In this document: positions 1 through 11,564 of the stretch, piece by piece | Layout: each line of letters starts with the position of its first letter | Position numbering within the stretch: position 1 is the stretch's first letter | Origin: Thysanoteuthis rhombus | Lineage: Eukaryota; Mollusca; Cephalopoda; Oegopsida; Thysanoteuthidae | Direction: 5' to 3' | NCBI GenBank assembly: GCA_963457665.1 | Contig: OY735212.1 | Coordinates: forward strand, 20,004,247-20,068,246 | Length of the DNA stretch: 64,000 bases | The notes under the pieces: model-generated | The model's database searches: none | What the model was told of the DNA's origin: nothing | What the model saw: the letters and a program-made list of their open reading frames with translations, nothing else | Program-made: the position numbers and the translations under genes

Positions 1-133
1 TTAACCGGAGTTTGAACCCAGTCTGCCAAATCCATTTTCCCCATCTTTAACCATTATGCCACTCACACCTCAACTAAAGAAAAAGTCATCTATGACAAAA
101 TAAAAATTTTAAAAAAACAAAAAAACTACTCAC

Positions 134-275
134 CTGTGACCTGACATCAAGGCCCAGTCCATTTTTATCGACAACAATGACAGTCATGATTGTTTCAAGT
201 ACCAAAGCCAAGAAGGTATTCAGACCAAAAATCAAGCCAAAACATCGACTGCTCAGATGAACTGCAACTTGGTAA
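134..275 (-). CDS. SLC19 family transporter, exon 3
   Basis: The 142-base exon lies between acceptor TTTGTAG (276-282) and donor GTGAGT (from 133). Its first base completes the phase-2 codon of exon 2 (ACT, Thr), and it ends in phase 0. It encodes YQVAVHLSSRCFGLIFGLNT, then FLALVLETIMTVIVVD and NGLGLDVRSQ. This matches the TM10-TM11 segment of SLC19 proteins, where the FGLIFG-NTF stretch and the VVDK-GLGL turn are typical. The remaining C-terminal helix is not in the window, so the locus is cut by the left edge. Positions 1-133 are intron in which I see nothing else. Confidence 0.9.
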
Positions 276-1124
276 CTACAAACCAAAACAAGATACTTCA
301 TTGTGAAAGTTTTTGTCAATTATAGCTGTAAATGAGAATGATTTCTATTCATATTATAAGGTTATTATGTATCAATTCACTTACAGAACAGATGTACATA
401 TTATATGTGTACGTTTTATTACATTTCATATATAATTGTCACTATTATGCTTGTCACTGTTACCCTGTGGCCTTTTCATTGGTCTATTCACCACAAATCC
501 AACTAATCACAAGAGAAATTTAAATAAAGTGGCATTGTGACTGCAAAAAGGATCTCTTTATTCCTTCATCTTTCAGAGTTACAAGTTTGTTCAAAATCTG
601 GGTTAGGATGGGCTTAGCAAACCAGAATAATTTTTTTCATCAAAATCTAAGGGGAACTTTTTTTTTTCCTTAGGTTAAAGCAAGGAGGAACTTTTTTCTT
701 CACCTCAAGGGTCAAAAGTGAGTCGGGAACTTTTTCGCCATTTTAGCAGTCAAAAGCTAAGGGAAACATTTCTCCCTTTAGGGGTCAAAAGTGATGGGAA
801 ACCCTTTCGCTTTTGAGGTGTAAAAATTAAGAGGAAAATTTTTCTTTGCATACCAATAATACCTTCAGGCAAGTCAGTTTAACAAAATTCCGAAACATTC
901 AAAGATTTTAGCAAGGGGTTAGATTCACTATGTAAGTATAATGCTGAACTGGACCATTACTTTGTGTCGGTCAGCAAATCTTTATTGAGGGCTCTATATT
1001 GGCACTCACAGTGAAAATAAAGATCAGATTTTCATCTATCTATCTATTCAATTTTGACCATTTACCCAGCATAGATAAGTACTTCATATAATTACTATTA
1101 TCAATGATAATATTCATCATGATC

Positions 1125-1545
1125 ATTATCAGCCTGTTGGCAGCCGTCGTAGTACATAGACCTTCCAAAATTCACTAGACCACTCTATCATGGGCATTGC
1201 GGAATAAGTACTTTTTTAATTTATGTAGTTCATCACGCCATGTTACTTTCTGTCGGCCACAGCCTCACAACTGATATCTGGGGATTCACATTGTGAGATG
1301 TGATGTCCAGCAGTTGTTCTTGCAACGTTTCCAGCCTGTTGCCATTTGATTTTCTAACAGTTTCTATAACATCTGATATACTGTGCTGTCTCATGATCTC
1401 TCCATGCAAGGTTAAACATGACTGGTTCATGTGCACGTTGCATGGCTCTCATCTTGAGGATCAATCCTTTGGTTATGTTTCATGTTTCAGCTCCGTAGAT
1501 GACTATCAGCAGGGTACATTGGTTGTATATCCTTCTTTTCATACA
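1125..1545 (-). mobile_element. RTE-like LINE, 3' (RT C-terminal) fragment, copy A
   Basis: Read on the minus strand, this matches the C-terminal coding part and 3' tail of the LINE family seen at six other places here. Shared phrases include the reverse complements of AGCTCCGTAGATGACTATC and TGTGCTGTCTCATGATCTC. The 3' end lies at ATCATGATCATTATCAG, a decayed ATG-trinucleotide tail. It is frameshifted and truncated. Confidence 0.75.
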
Positions 1546-1799
1546 TGGCAAAACTTAACTCATCCTCTAACAAGTCTGTAATGTCACAGCGATTCTCTTA
1601 TCAATGGATGTTCCTGGCACCCCACATTCTCCTGGATCCTAAATCCAACCTGTCTTCCAACTTGCGTGCCCCTATAGTTTTTGTTATTTTTATCTATAGC
1701 AGAGGGGAGAAGTGTATCCCAATACTGGTCGTAAGTTCATGATTGACCATATCCCAGGCTGGTTGCCATCCAAAGCTAGAGATAGTCTATCCAGCTATT

Positions 1800-1990
1800 T
1801 CACGTGTATTCGGGGAAAGAAGAGATGGATTCATGCCTTTCTCAAGGGAATTAATGCAAAGTGAATACAAACAGCTTCAGCCAGGATTTGAAATCAGCTT
1901 GTCTATTCCATTTTCTATGTCAGTGACCATTACAACCTTCCGACTTCTGATGATAGACTTTGGGAACACTCTGAAACCATTCATATGAAT
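1800..1990. repeat. Dispersed repeat, related to 23965-24085
   Basis: The two intervals share an interrupted order of phrases (GTATTC, a CAAGGG run, CAAAGTGAATACA / TGAAATACACAGAAACAG, CAGCCAGGATTTGA / AAGCCAGAGTTTGA, TCTATTCCATT / TCTACTCCATT). The family is unknown and the element is non-coding here. Confidence 0.5.
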
Positions 1991-2289
1991 TCTATATCCC
2001 TAGAAAGATGGTTGCCAAAACTTGTAACCCCAGCATTCTTGGCACTTTTGTACTCTGGTTTCAAGACACTTCAGTACTTTCCATGGAAAGGGACCTGAGA
2101 TGATAGGGAATTGTTGAATTGAAACTGTAGGATTTTCTGCTTGTTGAAAACTGCATTACCAGCTGTGAACACAGTCAGTTGAAAGACTCCTGGCAGAGGG
2201 GCAAGAAATAGTCCCAGTTTGAATTCAGAGTTGTCTGTCTCCTAGATCCAGAGGAGGGGCAGGCAAGAGGGAAGTTTTTTTTCAGTTTT

Positions 2290-2860
2290 CAAGTTGGTCT
2301 GACTGGCCATGTATGCTTGTGTAACAATTACAGCAAATACAGGCTTGAGGACTAAAAATTCAAATAATTCCTGTATAGAATTTTTTTTTTTACAAAATTC
2401 TCCTCCAAATACATCTTTTTAGAGAAAAGTCAGTTTGCAATGTAAGCTTATGCTAAATGGATCCTTTAGATTGTCTGTTTCTTTTTTAAATAAAATATAA
2501 TAATAGTCTTTTCATATAAGAACATCAAGTTGGCATTACATAAATTATTTTTCTGCATCATTATCCATTATTAGCTATGAAGGATTAACTTACAAACCCT
2601 CAAGCCCTCAGAGAAGGCCTGATTCAGAGGAGAAGGCCTGATCCAGGGGAGGGCAGATGTTCTGTTTGCCTCCTATAGTGGACACCTATGTGTATATGCT
2701 TGTATCACTCTGTATAATGTTTAACACTATGGTCTTTCCACATCTGATGGTTTTCATTTTTTCTACCAGAATAGTATTAGAAATAGGTCAGGTTAGTCAA
2801 TCAATAGAAATTGTCACATGGCAGTGTACAGTGTTGGGGATGATCAAGTAAAATAATTGG
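2290..2860. repeat. Fragments of a dispersed repeat family
   Basis: Positions 2295-2480 resemble 12560-12790 and 58740-59110 (a GGTCTGACTGGC / GCTGGCTATATATGC segment, then CAATGTAAGCTTATGCTAAAT). Positions 2785-2845 are the reverse complement of a later part of the same family (59165-59240), with the phrase GGTCAGGTTAGTCAATCAAT. The family is unclassified and no ORF was seen. Confidence 0.55.
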
Positions 2861-3039
2861 AAAAAGGGTTGATCAATAAATAAGTTTACTTCTCTCGCCT
2901 TTGGTGGATCACTAAAAGGTCTGAATTTTTTTGAACACATGAAAGCTGCTAGACCCAAACTAAGGACCCTGTACACACAAGACATGCATACATAGATAGC
3001 CAGCCAGGCAGAACCATTTAAAGATGAAAGAAATCTTTG

Positions 3040-3340
3040 TATATCTCTGAATTTTTGAGATGAGGTATTATTATTATTTCTATTATTATTCGGACTATCC
3101 TCATCTTGGTTGTTTTTCATATAACGTTTCAGCCGTTGTACTCTACAGCCATCATCAGGTATCATCTGGTAGGAGTGGGGAAGTAACGAACTGAACCCTT
3201 TATTTAACCGACGGGGATATATTGACTGCACTCCCCTCTTAGCATTAGTAGTATTATTATTGTCTCACACCGGGATTGAACCTAGAACCATCAGATTACT
3301 TGCAGTAATTTTGTCTGATTCTGTAAGCACTACAGTAGTA
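3040..3340 (-). mobile_element. tRNA-headed SINE, copy 1
   Basis: Minus-strand copy of the element at 11565-11890. The tRNA-like head has a B-box-like GGTTCAATCCC (RC of about 3271-3281). The body carries CTGATGA, a 6-bp hairpin and GAAAC (3126-3158). The tail is an (AAT)n stretch followed by CCTCATCT and ends near GAGATATAC. It lies in an SLC19 intron in sense orientation. Confidence 0.8.
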
Positions 3341-3513
3341 GTGGTTACAGAAGTTAAGAAAATGGATTGTAATCATTTCTGTTACAGGTTTCATGAGACT
3401 TATTACTTTCGTTGACACAAGCAACCAGAAGTTCAATCATCCAAAAAACTGGAAGATTTTGCCATGTTTGTAACAAGGAAACTATCATGCATAATTCATA
3501 TACATAAAAAAAA

Positions 3514-3515
<2 letters not shown>

Positions 3516-3578
<63 letters not shown>
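3516..3578. repeat. (TA)n microsatellite beside a splice donor
   Basis: About 31 uninterrupted TA units, starting 21 bases downstream (minus strand) of the exon 2 donor at 3599. Confidence 0.97.
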
Positions 3579-3581
<3 letters not shown>

Positions 3582-3599
3582 ATAAAAATGAAAACTTAC

Positions 3600-3792
3600 G
3601 TTGCAATGGTAAGAGTGGTCTGGAAAACAATTCTGATGACCAAGTAACATGCATAAGCCACCCAAATTTCATCAGTAAAACTCATCCCAATCATTAGTGC
3701 ACCAAGAATTATGTTGACAAAGAAGAGCAGAAGTTCTCCATATTTACTCCAATCTACCCGCACAAAACCAATTCCAAATGACGCAAGGGCAC
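3600..3792 (-). CDS. SLC19 family transporter, exon 2
   Basis: The 193-base exon lies between acceptor CTTTTAG (3793-3799) and donor GTAAGT (from 3599). It encodes ALASFGIGFVRVDW, then LLLFFVNIILGALM and a hydrophobic helix around WVAYACYLVIRIVFQT. This is the TM8-TM9 part of an SLC19 carrier and continues exon 1A (or 1B) without a frame break. It starts with two bases completing a phase-1 codon (TGT Cys with 1A, AGT Ser with 1B) and ends in phase 2. A long (TA)n tract begins about 22 bases inside the following intron. It is too short to be called by an ORF-length cut-off but is well supported by splice sites, phase and homology. Confidence 0.9.
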
Positions 3793-4919
3793 CTAAAAGT
3801 AGGTAAGCATAAGATCATAAATATTAGTGGAATCATTTAAATTCAGCATAAAAATCACATTTATAAATGGAAAGCAATCAAAGAGCACATGCTCTGCTAC
3901 CACTGTAAACTAACTAAAAACTGAAAATTTTTTTTTTTTAAATAATACAGAGGAGAGTGCAAGAAATATGAGATCTACGACCCCCAGCTGTTAACAGTGG
4001 TCTAACAGGGAGAAGAAAAGGGGGGAAACACAAACACACACACACACACTCACCACAGATGGTGGTGAAGGTACTGTGATAGGTGAGGGAGATATGAGAG
4101 GAGGGCTGAAAACCTGAGGAGACTAGCTGTGACCACCATACAACTCATGTGGATGATAAAAATAATGTAGATTTAACTTCTAAGGAAAGTAACTCATAGT
4201 ACAAATATTGAGCTTTGTACTCAGAATTTAAATTTACCCATTTTTATTACCTGTTCTTTTTTTTTTTAACTTTTCCTGCAAAATAAAAAAACATCTTTCA
4301 ATCGAAAATTCATAGATCCAACCCCAAATTTAATCAATTTAGCATATGCCCAACCCTTCCTCAAAAGGTCATCAATATTCTTTGCAAACCCTTGGAGATA
4401 CTCTGCAGACAACTCAATTGTTAATTAGTTGGCTCTTGAAACGCTCACACAAACTAAATCAACTCAGAAACAGTACAAAGTTCATTTTAGTTAATTGAGA
4501 TGCCATCTGTCTCACATCTTAAAATTCTTTGTGAGTTTCTAGCCACAAAAAACATTGGACTCTAAAGGAACAATGTAATCTTTATATAGTAACAGTCTTA
4601 AATATTTGTTGCTATGCCATTATAAACTGGAAACAGCATCCCATTGGTTGTTAATGATGTCATATTTAGGAGTAGAATGAATAAGAATGCAGCAACTAGA
4701 GATTTTACAAGTTTAAAATGGAACTACTGGTCAAGTATTGCTGCTGGGATGCATGTTGAAGTATGATTAACTTTGGCTGGGTCACCTGGACAAGGGGAGG
4801 ACCTGGAACCACCCCCATGACCCAAGGATCATAACATCACTGAGGACATATTCCAGCAAATACTTGAGATGTATTTTACAAAATGTCCAAACAATATGGA
4901 AATACAGTTATCCTTTGAT

Positions 4920-6040
4920 AAACAGGGGAACCATCATCATCAGCCTTCCAACGTCCATCGTCAAACATAGACTTCCCCAAGACTTCTCTACAGGCATTGT
5001 GGAGCCAAAACATTTTGAACTTGTCTAGTTTGTCATGCCATCTTATATTTTGTCTGCCACAGTTTTGTACATGACTTATGGGGATCCACATTGTAAGCTA
5101 TGATGTCCAGCGGTTGTTTGCTATGATCAGACCATTGCCATTCGAGTTTTGGAATGGATTCTATAATGCTTCGGACTCTTAATTTTCCTTTAATATATTG
5201 TACTGTCTTGTGTTCTCTCCAAGTTATATTAAGCATGATTCTCATGTATAGATTGTTTTGTTCCCATTTGGTAAGATTCCATATTCTAGCTCCATAGGTG
5301 ACTGTCGGAAGGATGCAGTGGTTGTATACCATTACTTTTAGCACTAATGAGATTTTCTTGTTCTTGAAGGTTGAACATGCTCTACCAAAAGTTTGCTATC
5401 TTCTTCACTGGATTTCTTCTTAGGAGGATTTAATGGAGATTCATTGTCCAAGGTGGAAGTAATGGTCTACTTCCTCCTATTCTACATTTTCAATTTTGAT
5501 TTTTGTGTCTTCGTCTTCAATGTGTTTGAAGAACATGACATTTTTTAAAGTTCATATGGAGTCCAACTTCACTATTGTCTCAATTCATGTCGTCTTGCAC
5601 ATGAACGTTCTCAGCAAAATGGAAGATGTAATCTGCAAATCTGAATTTACTTACGGATTCGCCGTCAATTCTTATTTCTTTGTTTCTCAAGTCCAGCTTT
5701 CAGAAAATCATCTTGGGGAAGACTGAACAGTTTGGGTGAGCTGGTATCATTTTTTTTTTCAACTTCTTTTTTGAGCTGAAAAGGGTTTGAGTCTTGAAAT
5801 AGCTTGACAAAGGAACTAAAGTGTCAGTAGATATGATGCAATACTCAGATATATAAAGGGTCTACACCTTGTTGAATTATAGCATCAAAAACCTCGGGGA
5901 TTTCCGCTGAGCCAAAGACCTTCTTGGAGTCAACAAATGCTAAAAGCAAGAAGCATCTTATATCCCGCTGCTTTCTCTTGATGTACCAAATAAAGATGGT
6001 CAATAATCTCAGAGAAAAATGGAATCAGAGGAATTTACAC
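4920..6040 (-). mobile_element. RTE-like LINE, RT fragment, copy B
   Basis: On the minus strand it covers the palm to the C-terminus of a reverse transcriptase. It includes RFAD-Y-IFHFAEN near 5630-5650 and the downstream phrase VTYGARIWNLTK (about 5270-5310). Several frameshifts break it. The 3' end is a short ATG-type trinucleotide tail (ACCATCATCATCAG at 4930). The second Asp of the catalytic box reads Tyr. Confidence 0.8.
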
Positions 6041-6804
6041 AGGAATAAAAATTGCTGCATCAAATACAATGTTGGTAAAGTAAATATTCGAAAGTTTTTG
6101 AAGAATTTGAACACTTAAGAGACGAGTATTAAAAAAAAAATCAACTAAAACAGTGTGACGTCATTTAGAATGAAATGAATCAGGAACGAAATAGAGAGAT
6201 CTCAAAAGTCATAAAATGGATGAGAAGATCTTACAAAATCTAAGTGTAGGCAAACCTTTTGAATGCAATTCTGGGAGGAAAACAAAAGTTAAAAGAAGAA
6301 TTGAAAGAAATTGCTGTTGCTGAGCATATGGTTGATGAGAAATCTCCTTTTGCAGTAAAAGACAATGCTGAGAATTTGTCTGAACACCTTGGGAAGAAGG
6401 TTATTGAAAAAACCAGTGAGAAACATGATGACGACACTGAACGTTTGTTGAATGGAAAACTTGAGATTCCCAAGTTTATTGAAGATAACAAGAGACAATA
6501 GGCAAGAAGATTCTTCAAAATTTGAAAATTTGAAATAAAACTTCAGGAATATGACTTGAGAGAAAATTGATAATGAATGAAATTTAAAACTTGTGGCAAA
6601 TGGAAAATTTCTCAATACCAGATGTAATCTGGTTTGATGAGTGTTGGATTCGTGGGATTTTCTCAAAAATGAAGAAGGATATCCACCTGAAAATGCAGAA
6701 GGATACAGGAATAGTATGGTGAAATTTTCCAAACCCATAGAATTTGATAATTTTAGATGTCATTGTTGTCTATACGTTGAATCAGGAAGTTGGAAACCTA
6801 AAAA

Positions 6805-7171
6805 ATGATTGGGCAAGCAAACCACTCAAGTTGTTATTACAAATGCCAGCATGTACATTTGGCTCGTGATTACTACTGTAGACAAGTTTGTTGCTACAAG
6901 TGCTCTAAAGTTAACCTCATAGTATGTTACTGTTATGCTGTCATTAAATGCTGCTTCATATGCAACTGGTCTGGTCATATTGCTCATCATTGTGACAAGG
7001 AAATCAGGAATAGGACTTATTTTAACTGTGGGAGCTTTCGGCATATCTGACAAGATTGCCTTTTCGTGTACACCAGGACTAGTTACCGGTACAGGAAATC
7101 CAGCCAGATTGTTAAAGGGTGTCCTGAATCTTGAAAATTCACTGATGCACCAGGAGTTATTCCATTTTTAG
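6805..7171 (+). pseudogene. Degenerate CCHC zinc-knuckle array (CNBP-like or gag-like)
   Basis: The forward reading shows a run of C-x2-C-x4-H-x4-C knuckles in various states of decay. CFICNWSGHIAHHC is intact. YKCQHVHLARDYYC, CCYKCSKVNLIV and YFNCGSFRHI have lost or shifted cysteines or histidines. The roughly 20-residue spacing and phrases such as YKC and GHIA recall cellular nucleic-acid-binding protein (CNBP), a single-stranded nucleic acid binder, but retroelement nucleocapsids use the same knuckle. No intron or poly(A) tail was recognised. The forward ORF at 6259-6501 just upstream (charged, Lys/Glu-rich, 80 aa) may belong to the same relic. A working gene is unlikely. Confidence 0.5.
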
Positions 7172-8689
7172 TGTTCCTATATTATATCAAATGATTTGGA
7201 ACAATCATGGGCAGGACCTTTGATGAATTAGAAAAATTGAGACTGAATGTCAGGAAATACCTGCATGGCCTTAAAGGCAGCACGGATTGGTCTGAGAGAG
7301 ATAGACTGGAAGATCAGGACTATTAACTTGAGTAGTTGAATGTCTGGAGACGGACCGAAACTGAATTGATATTGAGAGAACAGAGCTAACTGCCGCTGCT
7401 GTTGGACTACATGGTCGAGATAATAAGTTAAACGTCACACGGTGGAAATTCTTGAGGGTTCCATGTAAGTCCTGAATAGATGAATGTTATCTTACATTTA
7501 ACCCAGAAACTATTGAATAAATCAACTAACAGAACAATACAGCTAAGGATGGTGTTAACAGATGGACACACAATGTGTTTGCAACTAATTCCTGGATCAA
7601 GAAGAAATTAGAGTCATACAAGATTTAGATTACATTTGCCTGAAGGTTGGAGACATCAATCTGTTGTAAGTTTGAATGGAAAATCTGCAGAAAATTATGT
7701 TCATTTTTGATTGATTTTCCGGATCAAAAGTTCCATATACTAACTATCCTTCAGAAAACTAAAATTTATATTCAATCGTTATTTTCAACTATCTATTTCA
7801 ATTTCATCACAAATTAGGAAGATAGAAATTCAAATTACAATATAAACTACGATTTTGAGGAAAATATTCTGGCAACCCTGTCCTAGACTCTCACCCTACC
7901 AAATTTATCTACACTCATGATGGAGTAGTGTTTCACTAATTCACTCCCTTCAAGACCCCAGTATTCATTGTGGTTTCTCACGTCATTTATAATGGCTTCT
8001 GAACAAAGACGTGGTACTGGTATCACCAAGAAGTGTGCAATGTTATCGGTTTCTTAGAAATTAGAGCTGATAAAGAAGTTGAAGTGCATCCGTGTCATAA
8101 TGACTAACAAATATGGTGTTAAGAAACAAACTGTGACGGATATATGTAACACTAGAGACAAAAATACAGTGTAGATAAAATTAGTCTCATTTCCTTTGTT
8201 CATAATCATTTTATATTCTCGTACAATGTGAATTATATCTATGTACTGTGTCAAGTACGTATTTATGTTATTTCTATTTTTCTGTTATACCAGACCTTCA
8301 GCATTATTGGACACCTGCTTCACCATATTACTCCGTCAATAAGAGGGTTTGCAGCATTTAATGAGACAAAAACAAAGATTCAGTTCACCTTAAATGAAAA
8401 GGGGAAAAGGGATAAGCTGTCACGTATTTTTCATTTGATATTTGATATTAAGTCAAGTCACTGAGACCAGACCAGTGTTCATTTTATTCTTGGTGAGGCA
8501 GCCATATTGTTTTTGGTAATGGAAAGACACAGACAATGTAATTAAAAAGAACAGTAAGTTGGTAAATACTTCTGTTGATGACAAACATTGTCGTTGATAA
8601 ATCTGTTGATTATCATCTAAGGGGAGGGGAGGGTATGCACATCTAAGAGAAAAAGAAATCATGAACATCATCATCATGATAATACTAAC

Positions 8690-9926
8690 ATATTGCCAAA
8701 GAGGTAGCATCTACGGCAGCATTGTAATTGTCAGCACTGATATGATCCACACGGATCTCTTCATACAGACTCTGGATATAGTTTGAAAGATGAATTTTCC
8801 CACAGGTTGTAGTTGCCCACCAAACTGACCAGAGGAGGAGCTTTCTGTTTTTGTATGCTGCAAGAAAATCAAGCCACATTTGATATAATCCTTCTCTGAT
8901 TGAAACTGACTTCTCTGGGTGAGGCAATTTTTTTTTTAATTTGGTCTTTTTGAAAAAATGCAGTGACTTTTTGACCAGAGTTTTGTTGCTTTTATCAGTC
9001 GGATCGACATTCTCAGTTCTTTTTGGAAGACTTTCAGAGTTTGAGGTTTGAGCTTTGCTTGAGATCATTTTTTCTTCTTGCTCCAGGCAACAAGCATCTT
9101 CATCTTTCTCATTTTCCAGGGCAGATTTGGGCTCTGCAGAATCCGCTGTACAAGAATCGTGAACTTCCATTAACTGTCCCTCATCACAATCTTCAGTGAC
9201 GTTTTCTTCAGTATCTGATTGTTTATTCACTGTCTCTGAAAGTTCTGTCTCATCTTTTGAAATCATTGCTTCTTCCTCATCTCCTTGCTTCGAATATTCA
9301 GATGGTACAGTGCTCGGACATTTGTTAGTGGTGTCTTCCTTGGAATCAACCTCGAAATAAAAAGATTTCCTGATACTCGGTAATATCAAGGCGATGACAA
9401 AGCAAATACAGACATTAACGAATGAGACTATGTTCAAGTCAAAATAGGTGGCATCAGCGAATGTGAGCAAAAGTTGTGCAAGGAGAGCGGCGATGAATCT
9501 GCCAGTCAACGAACTGGCACGGACAAAACTGGATGCGCGCCTGTAGTGGGTCTCAGAGATAGCAGCGTAAATATACGAGTAGTAGGCTATTTCGGCTGAT
9601 GTGGCACAGCCGAAAGTGAATTGCATCAACTGCATCATGAGAGTTCCCTGGCCCCAAAGCAACAGAATCCAGGTAGTGATGTAACTCAGGGCCTCAAACA
9701 TGATAACCACTTTGTATCGTAGGAAGTCCGTGAGAAGCAACACAGGAACCAAAGTGGGCAGGTAACTATATGTCCACACAGGATAAACTTCATTGTTTAC
9801 CTGTTCCATCGTCAGGTTTTTCCACTCTGGTGCTATGAGGTAGGCAGTGATGTAAGATTCAGATGGACGGAAGTCCTTGAAGACACCAAAACAACAGATA
9901 ATTCCTGTCGCAATCCTCCAGTCCAT
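8690..9926 (-). CDS. SLC19 family transporter, 5' coding exon 1A (TM1-TM7)
   Basis: The exon encodes 412 codons plus one base. The start at 9926 has a strong context (AAGATGG) and aligns with the family N-terminus. Family hallmarks read in order are FRPSES (res. 20-24), NNEVYPVWTYSYL (44-56), LLTDFLRYK (64-72), a TM4 with AEIAYYSYIY (111-120), RRASSFVRASSLTGRF (129-144) and TM6 ending near res. 183. A long acidic, Ser/Thr/Glu-rich cytoplasmic loop (about 194-338) follows, then LLLWSVWWATT as TM7 (363-374). The exon ends after the first base of a codon at donor GTTAGT (8689). Members of this family import thiamine or folate; the residues seen do not let me choose the substrate. TM8-TM12 come from exons 2 and 3 and beyond the window. 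The loop is about 100 residues longer than in exon 1B. Confidence 0.93.
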
Positions 9927-10117
9927 CTTGACTGGTTATGATTATTATTATTAGTCTTCAGTTTTTAACAAGCTGAAAGACAGAAATAGCAGAAATGGTA
10001 GATACTGACTAAATCAAGTGATACACACATACACACACATATACAGGGGGTTTGTAAAAAAACACATTTGAAAAAGGAAATGTGTAGCATTATTTTATGA
10101 ACACCCTGTATTTTACA

Positions 10118-10460
10118 GAAATTGTGAAACTGGTAATTCCATGGAATTCCAAAATATTTCAGTAATTTCATGAAAACCCTAGTTTCATGATCAGTGCAGT
10201 AATGATTGACTAACTTGAGAAGCTGACCATTACTACTTGGGGCCTTGTATCAAAGTAGGTTAAACTTAGTAGATATCACATATATCCCGCTTCAGTATTT
10301 ACATATTAGCTGGACATGAGGCCACAGTGATGGAGTACCTCGAGATCAAGCTCATTACAGTAGTAATGATCAGCATCACTAGCTTGTTAACCTTTTCAGG
10401 GATTTCATGGAATTACTGAAATGTTTGGGGATTTCACAAAATTACCAGTTTCACAAACAG
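10118..10460. mobile_element. MITE-like element with about 60-bp terminal inverted repeats
   Basis: The left arm (about 10131-10183) and right arm (about 10398-10455) are inverted copies. Both begin with TTGTGAAACTGGTAATT read inward and continue through TTTCAGTAATT-CATGAAA, with roughly 80% identity. The 200-base interior also contains a weaker inverted pair (TGATCAGTGCAGTAATGA / AGTAGTAATGATCAGCATC). No coding capacity. Target-site duplication is unresolved. Confidence 0.75.
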
Positions 10461-11564
10461 TAACATATAAGAAATTGTTTGAAATACAATTATTTCTTTA
10501 CAGGTGAAATTTCATGAATCATATATTCAGTCAAGCAAAATTCTACATATAATCAAAGTTATTTACATCATATATTTATGCAACTTAACATTTAATGTTA
10601 TGATACATAACTCCCGCTTGATATCCATTGTTAAAATTCTTTTCAATTTTCTATTTTTTTTTTTAAATTCAAAATAACATCAAACTCACTATCCATAGCT
10701 TGTGATATCAACTCGTTAAACCTTGCTCAATAAAAGAAGGATCAACAATTGTTGAGAAACTGTCAACCAGCAGGTGGGATTTTCAGCCAGTTGCTGCGGA
10801 AGGCCTGAATGAAGCTTTAGCCCCCAATGTGACCAAAACTGTTTGTTTTTTTTAGGGGTATCTTAATTCAATACCTCTGCCTAGAATGCACTGTTTATGG
10901 CTACTCGAACATTATATTCAGATAAACAGAATCAGATGAGAGAGGTAGGTAGGTAGAAATCAGATCATTATTATCAGGGTGAGTGCAAACATTGACTCGA
11001 CTCAATTATTTATCTTCAAAGTTTTCAAAAACTTACTAGCTAAAAACATGCCTGCAGGTCCTATTTGTACTCAGAAAAATTAATGGGGATATGCTGTGTT
11101 GCTCCTGAGTTACACAGTCTCATACAGACAGATGAACAAACATTTAGCGAATTATAGTAGGCTATACAAAAGCAAAAAATTTTCTTACATATGTTTATGT
11201 CTGGAGGTGTGGAGAGGTATAACATAGAACGGCATGGTAGACTGAGTTCAAGTTTCAGCCAAGGCTATTTGGGTTCACTTTTTACTAATGCCCTTTGAGG
11301 AGGCATTAATATATTCCTCCCCCAATTATGGGTATATAACAGGGCAGTTGAAACCCTTCAGTCTTGTAAGGCAGTCCATCTGAGAGAAAGTTGACTCTGT
11401 CAGATAATACCTGTGGTTTGACAGTTGTTATAGTTGGTCCCAAGCTCAGGTAAGCGAGAGGAGTTGAGTGTTTTGTTAGTGACTTCAGCTGATGAAAAAT
11501 ATCACTTGCTACTGAAACCACAGCAGCGTGGTTGCTGCCCTATGTTCTACAGGGAGTCTCCATG

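Larger units (their letters stand above)
276..3599 (-). other. Intron 2 of the SLC19 locus
   Basis: A 3.3 kb intron bounded by GTAAGT (3599) and AG (276). It contains an RTE fragment, a SINE, dispersed repeats and a (TA)n array, listed separately. Positions 276-600 show nothing recognisable. Positions 600-840 hold degenerate short repeats with a recurring GGTCAAAAGTGA-like phrase also seen near 26045. Confidence 0.8.
3793..8689 (-). other. Intron 1 of the SLC19 locus (after exon 1A)
   Basis: A 4.9 kb intron bounded by GTTAGT and CTTTTAG. It contains a diverged copy of the 34.4 kb tandem unit (4056-4146), an RTE fragment and a CCHC-knuckle relic. I see nothing recognisable in 4150-4900 or 7180-8680. 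Confidence 0.8.
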
